From NCBI GenBank assembly GCA_036490795.1, contig DASXDG010000464.1, positions 1 to 14,845 of the forward strand: a DNA stretch of 14,845 nt. The letters are read 5' to 3'. Shown piece by piece: positions 13,062 to 14,845 of the stretch. The translations under genes were made by a program, and so were the position numbers. The notes under the pieces are model-generated. The model saw only the letters and a program-made list of their open reading frames with translations, did not search any database and had not been told where the DNA came from. Each line of letters starts with the position of its first letter. Position 1 is the stretch's first letter. Source of the DNA: JAFARZ01 sp036490795. GTDB taxonomy: Bacteria > Actinomycetota > Actinomycetes > Streptosporangiales > Streptosporangiaceae.

Positions 13062-14134
13062 ACGGCGGTGAGGGTGAGGCCGAAGACGTGCGCGCGCAGC
13101 TCGGCGGGCGTTATCCCGATATCGGCGGCGATCGAGGCCGGGCGGATGCCATCGGCACGCAGCGAGCGGAACACCTTGCTCAGCAGCTGGGAGGACTCGC
13201 GCGCGATGCCCTCGGGCTCGGCCCGGCGGTAGCCGAGCTGGCCCAGCTGGACGCACGCGGTCCGGTAGCCCCAGTCGGTGAGCAGATCCAGTTCGTGCAG
13301 CCGGTGGGTGAGCGCCATCGCCGCGACGTTCCAGGTGCTCTTGGCCCGCACGATCCGGTCGGTGGTGGCATGCCGCAGGCCGGCGGCGAGCACGCTGGCG
13401 CGCGGCATCAAGAACGCGGCGGCGAACCTGTTCGCCTCGACCTCCGCCTGCGGGCGGGCGCTCGGCACCTGGTGCTCGCCGTGCAGAACCAGGTGACCGA
13501 GCTCGTGTGCCGCGTCGAACCTGCCCCGCTCCCCCGTCTTGCCGGTGCTGAGGAAGATCACCGGCCGCCCCTGCCAGTACAGCGAGTACGCGTCCAGGTC
13601 TTCGTCCTGCTCGGTGAGCGAGTAGATGCGCGCGCCGTGCGCCTCGAGCAGGTGCAGCATGTTCGTGACCGGTCGCTCGCCCAGCCCCCACCGGGCGCGG
13701 ACGATCTCGGCCGCGGACTCCGGATCGTGGCCAGTGAGGCTCGCGATGCCGGCCCGCGGCAGGTTGAACCGGGCCTCTATCCACTCGTCGATCAGCAGCG
13801 CGACCCGGCCAGCGGCGAGAGCGCGGTCACGCTGGCGGGCGGTCATCTTGCTGAGCGCACGGAAACTGACCGCCGCCTCGGGGATCTCATCCAGGTCGGG
13901 CGCGGTGAGGAAGCCCTCGTCGACGCCGAGCGCCCCGGCCAGCACCCGCAGTGTGTCCGGGGCCGGGGCCTGATGCCCGTTCTCGTAGACGGACAGGCTG
14001 TGCGTGCTCAACCCGGTCAGCCCGGCGAGGCGGGTCAGCGTCAGGCCGCGCCGCTTACGGGCGACGGCCAGCCGCGACGGCGTCATCTCCGGCGCGGCCT
14101 CCCGGCACGCGGCCATCCTGGGCGGATAGGGCAT
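13058..14134 (-). CDS. XRE-family HTH / ImmA-IrrE (M78) metallopeptidase fusion
   Basis: A 358-residue regulator-protease. An XRE-type helix-turn-helix (about 18-75, LTLTRLAGLTGLSTHSLSVYENG) is fused to an M78/COG2856 zinc-peptidase domain with HELGH (210-214) and the third-ligand segment EANRFAAAFLMP (233-244; Glu233 likely binds zinc). The last 90 residues are helical and unassigned. Related proteases (ImmA of ICEBs1, PprI/IrrE of Deinococcus) cleave XRE-type repressors in response to damage or signals; here the HTH and protease are in one chain, a common stand-alone form in actinomycetes. The start at 14134 lies 9 nt after the upstream gene's stop and has AAGG 7 nt before it; Met17 (14086) would start right at the HTH and is a good alternative. 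It is co-transcribed with the unknown gene before it and converges on the acyltransferase, sharing CTAG at the stops. Confidence 0.9.
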   Translation of the reverse strand: MPYPPRMAACREAAPEMTPSRLAVARKRRGLTLTRLAGLTGLSTHSLSVYENGHQAPAPDTLRVLAGALGVDEGFLTAPDLDEIPEAAVSFRALSKMTARQRDRALAAGRVALLIDEWIEARFNLPRAGIASLTGHDPESAAEIVRARWGLGERPVTNMLHLLEAHGARIYSLTEQDEDLDAYSLYWQGRPVIFLSTGKTGERGRFDAAHELGHLVLHGEHQVPSARPQAEVEANRFAAAFLMPRASVLAAGLRHATTDRIVRAKSTWNVAAMALTHRLHELDLLTDWGYRTACVQLGQLGYRRAEPEGIARESSQLLSKVFRSLRADGIRPASIAADIGITPAELRAHVFGLTLTAV

Positions 14135-14143
14135 CGGCTGGCC

Positions 14144-14776
14144 TTACCGGCGGGAGACCTCGACCACGACGCGTTCCTCCGGGACATCGAACAACGGCAG
14201 CATCGTGACCTGGTCTCGGGCGAACGACGGCATGATGATCCGCTCCGCCCAGCTGGTAATCCGGCCGTCCTCGATGCCATCGGGCAGCGACAGCTCGACC
14301 CTGATCTCGGCCTCGTCCTCGAAGAACAGCAAGAACCAGGTGAGCAGCGCCCGGGCAGCGGAGGTCACGTCCGCGGTGAAATCGTCGCCGAAGTCGAACG
14401 TCAGCTGTTCGTTTACCGCGACCGCCTGGACGGTCGCGTCGCCCTTTCGGTACCTGGTGGTGGGCAGCAGGCCTTCCAGGCCGGTCAGCTCGTCGCCGGT
14501 GGCCGCCACGATGGCGAACTCGCCGCTCGGGTGGATGGTCCGGGCCAGGTTCCTCGGGTTGTCGTAGGTCCAGCCCTCGGGGACCAGTTCTTCGCGCAAG
14601 TAGCGGCTGACCCTTCCCCACCGGGTCAGGCCCAGCATGATCGGCGGATCGAGCTCGGTGAACGTGGCCACGTCGGCGTCGGCGCGCCGCACCACGCGCT
14701 CGATCAGCCCGATGCTGAGGCCGAGCTCGGCGAGCCGGTCCACGGCCTTGCGCTTGACGAGAACCAGAGCAGTCAA
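14144..14776 (-). CDS. Hypothetical protein, partner of the XRE-M78 gene
   Basis: A 210-residue soluble protein that I do not recognise. It has no signal peptide or membrane span. Visible features are a basic N-terminal helix (KRKAVDRLAELGLSIGLIER), a tryptophan-containing central region (TRWGRVSRYLREELVPEGW, then PRNLARTIHPSGEFAIVAATGDELTG) and an acidic, beta-rich second half (NEQLTFDFGDDFTADV, FFEDEAEIRVELSLPDG). The start is TTG at 14776, supported by a strong Shine-Dalgarno sequence AGGAAGGGG (minus strand, 14791-14783) 6 nt upstream. It is followed after 9 nt by the XRE-M78 gene, so the two are one operon. By position it could be a target, partner or effector of the protease-regulator, but no enzymatic motif supports a function. 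Confidence 0.8.
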   Translation of the reverse strand: MTALVLVKRKAVDRLAELGLSIGLIERVVRRADADVATFTELDPPIMLGLTRWGRVSRYLREELVPEGWTYDNPRNLARTIHPSGEFAIVAATGDELTGLEGLLPTTRYRKGDATVQAVAVNEQLTFDFGDDFTADVTSAARALLTWFLLFFEDEAEIRVELSLPDGIEDGRITSWAERIIMPSFARDQVTMLPLFDVPEERVVVEVSRR

Positions 14777-14793
14777 TTCAGACCCCTTCCTGC

Positions 14794-14833
14794 TTCACGA
14801 AACGCTACCTCGGATGAGGCCGGAAAACGTGAA
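14794..14833 (-). promoter_or_regulatory. Promoter/operator of the XRE-M78 operon
   Basis: On the minus strand a -10-like TAGCGT occupies 14807-14802, giving a start at about 14795 and a leader of about 18 nt that contains the Shine-Dalgarno sequence. TTCACG (14794-14799, plus strand) and CGTGAA (14828-14833) form an inverted pair flanking the -10 and could be the site of the operon's own XRE-type regulator. No clear -35 is seen. Confidence 0.4.
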
Positions 14834-14845
14834 CCCGGGCCGGCG

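Noticed and set aside
1..14845. CRISPR array, tRNA, rRNA, insertion sequence or attachment site
   Set aside because: I found no regularly spaced repeats, tRNA-like cloverleaf, transposase or integrase motif, or flanking direct repeats that would support any of these.

Overview
The window is high-GC DNA whose coding regions have strong G/C at third codon positions. With GTG and TTG starts, ATGA overlaps, NarL-type two-component genes and a KstR-type steroid operator, this points to an actinomycete with a large soil-type genome. I cannot place it to genus. I see no rRNA, tRNA, CRISPR array, phage or insertion sequence.

Layout, left to right. (1) 1-305: non-coding DNA with a 35-bp hairpin repeat, then a promoter. 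(2) 306-1040: a peptidase S51 (dipeptidase E / cyanophycinase-like) gene. (3) 1107-2935: sensor kinase and response regulator, ATGA-coupled. (4) 3004-6170: MacB/LolD-type ABC ATPase and a two-domain FtsX permease, overlapping by 7 nt. (5) 6306-7814: a KstD-like flavoprotein dehydrogenase behind a perfect KstR-type operator. (6) 7911-9598: DrrA-type ABC ATPase and ABC-2 permease, ATGA-coupled. (7) 9622-11441: a second sensor kinase and response regulator, ATGA-coupled. (8) 11442-11893: about 450 bp of AT-richer DNA without a convincing gene. (9) 11894-13061: a membrane acyltransferase (acyltransferase 3 family) that appears to carry a frameshift near its end. (10) 14776-13058, minus strand: an unknown protein (TTG start, strong Shine-Dalgarno) followed by an XRE-HTH / M78 metallopeptidase fusion, a probable two-gene regulatory operon converging on the acyltransferase.

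How the genes work together. Two independent sensor kinase/regulator/ABC exporter sets flank the steroid-type dehydrogenase in mirror order (TCS then ABC; ABC then TCS). Each kinase/regulator pair probably controls its adjacent transporter, as in drug- or envelope-stress modules; this is inferred from adjacency. The dehydrogenase is probably under separate steroid/lipid control.

The most striking signals are regulatory. Five genes that begin transcription units (306, 1107, 3004, 6306, 9622) each have a TAnnnT -10 hexamer ending 6-8 nt before the start codon, so they probably give leaderless mRNAs. Several long perfect dyads sit on these starts: 16-bp arms at 6272-6305, 13-bp arms at 1077-1110 and 13-bp arms at 9631-9669. 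The acyltransferase frame has no stop before the window ends, whereas a neighbouring frame with coding-like composition ends at a CTAG shared with the convergent gene. I do not see a clearly new multi-gene defence or biosynthetic system. The least characterised unit is the unknown gene plus XRE-M78 pair at the right edge.
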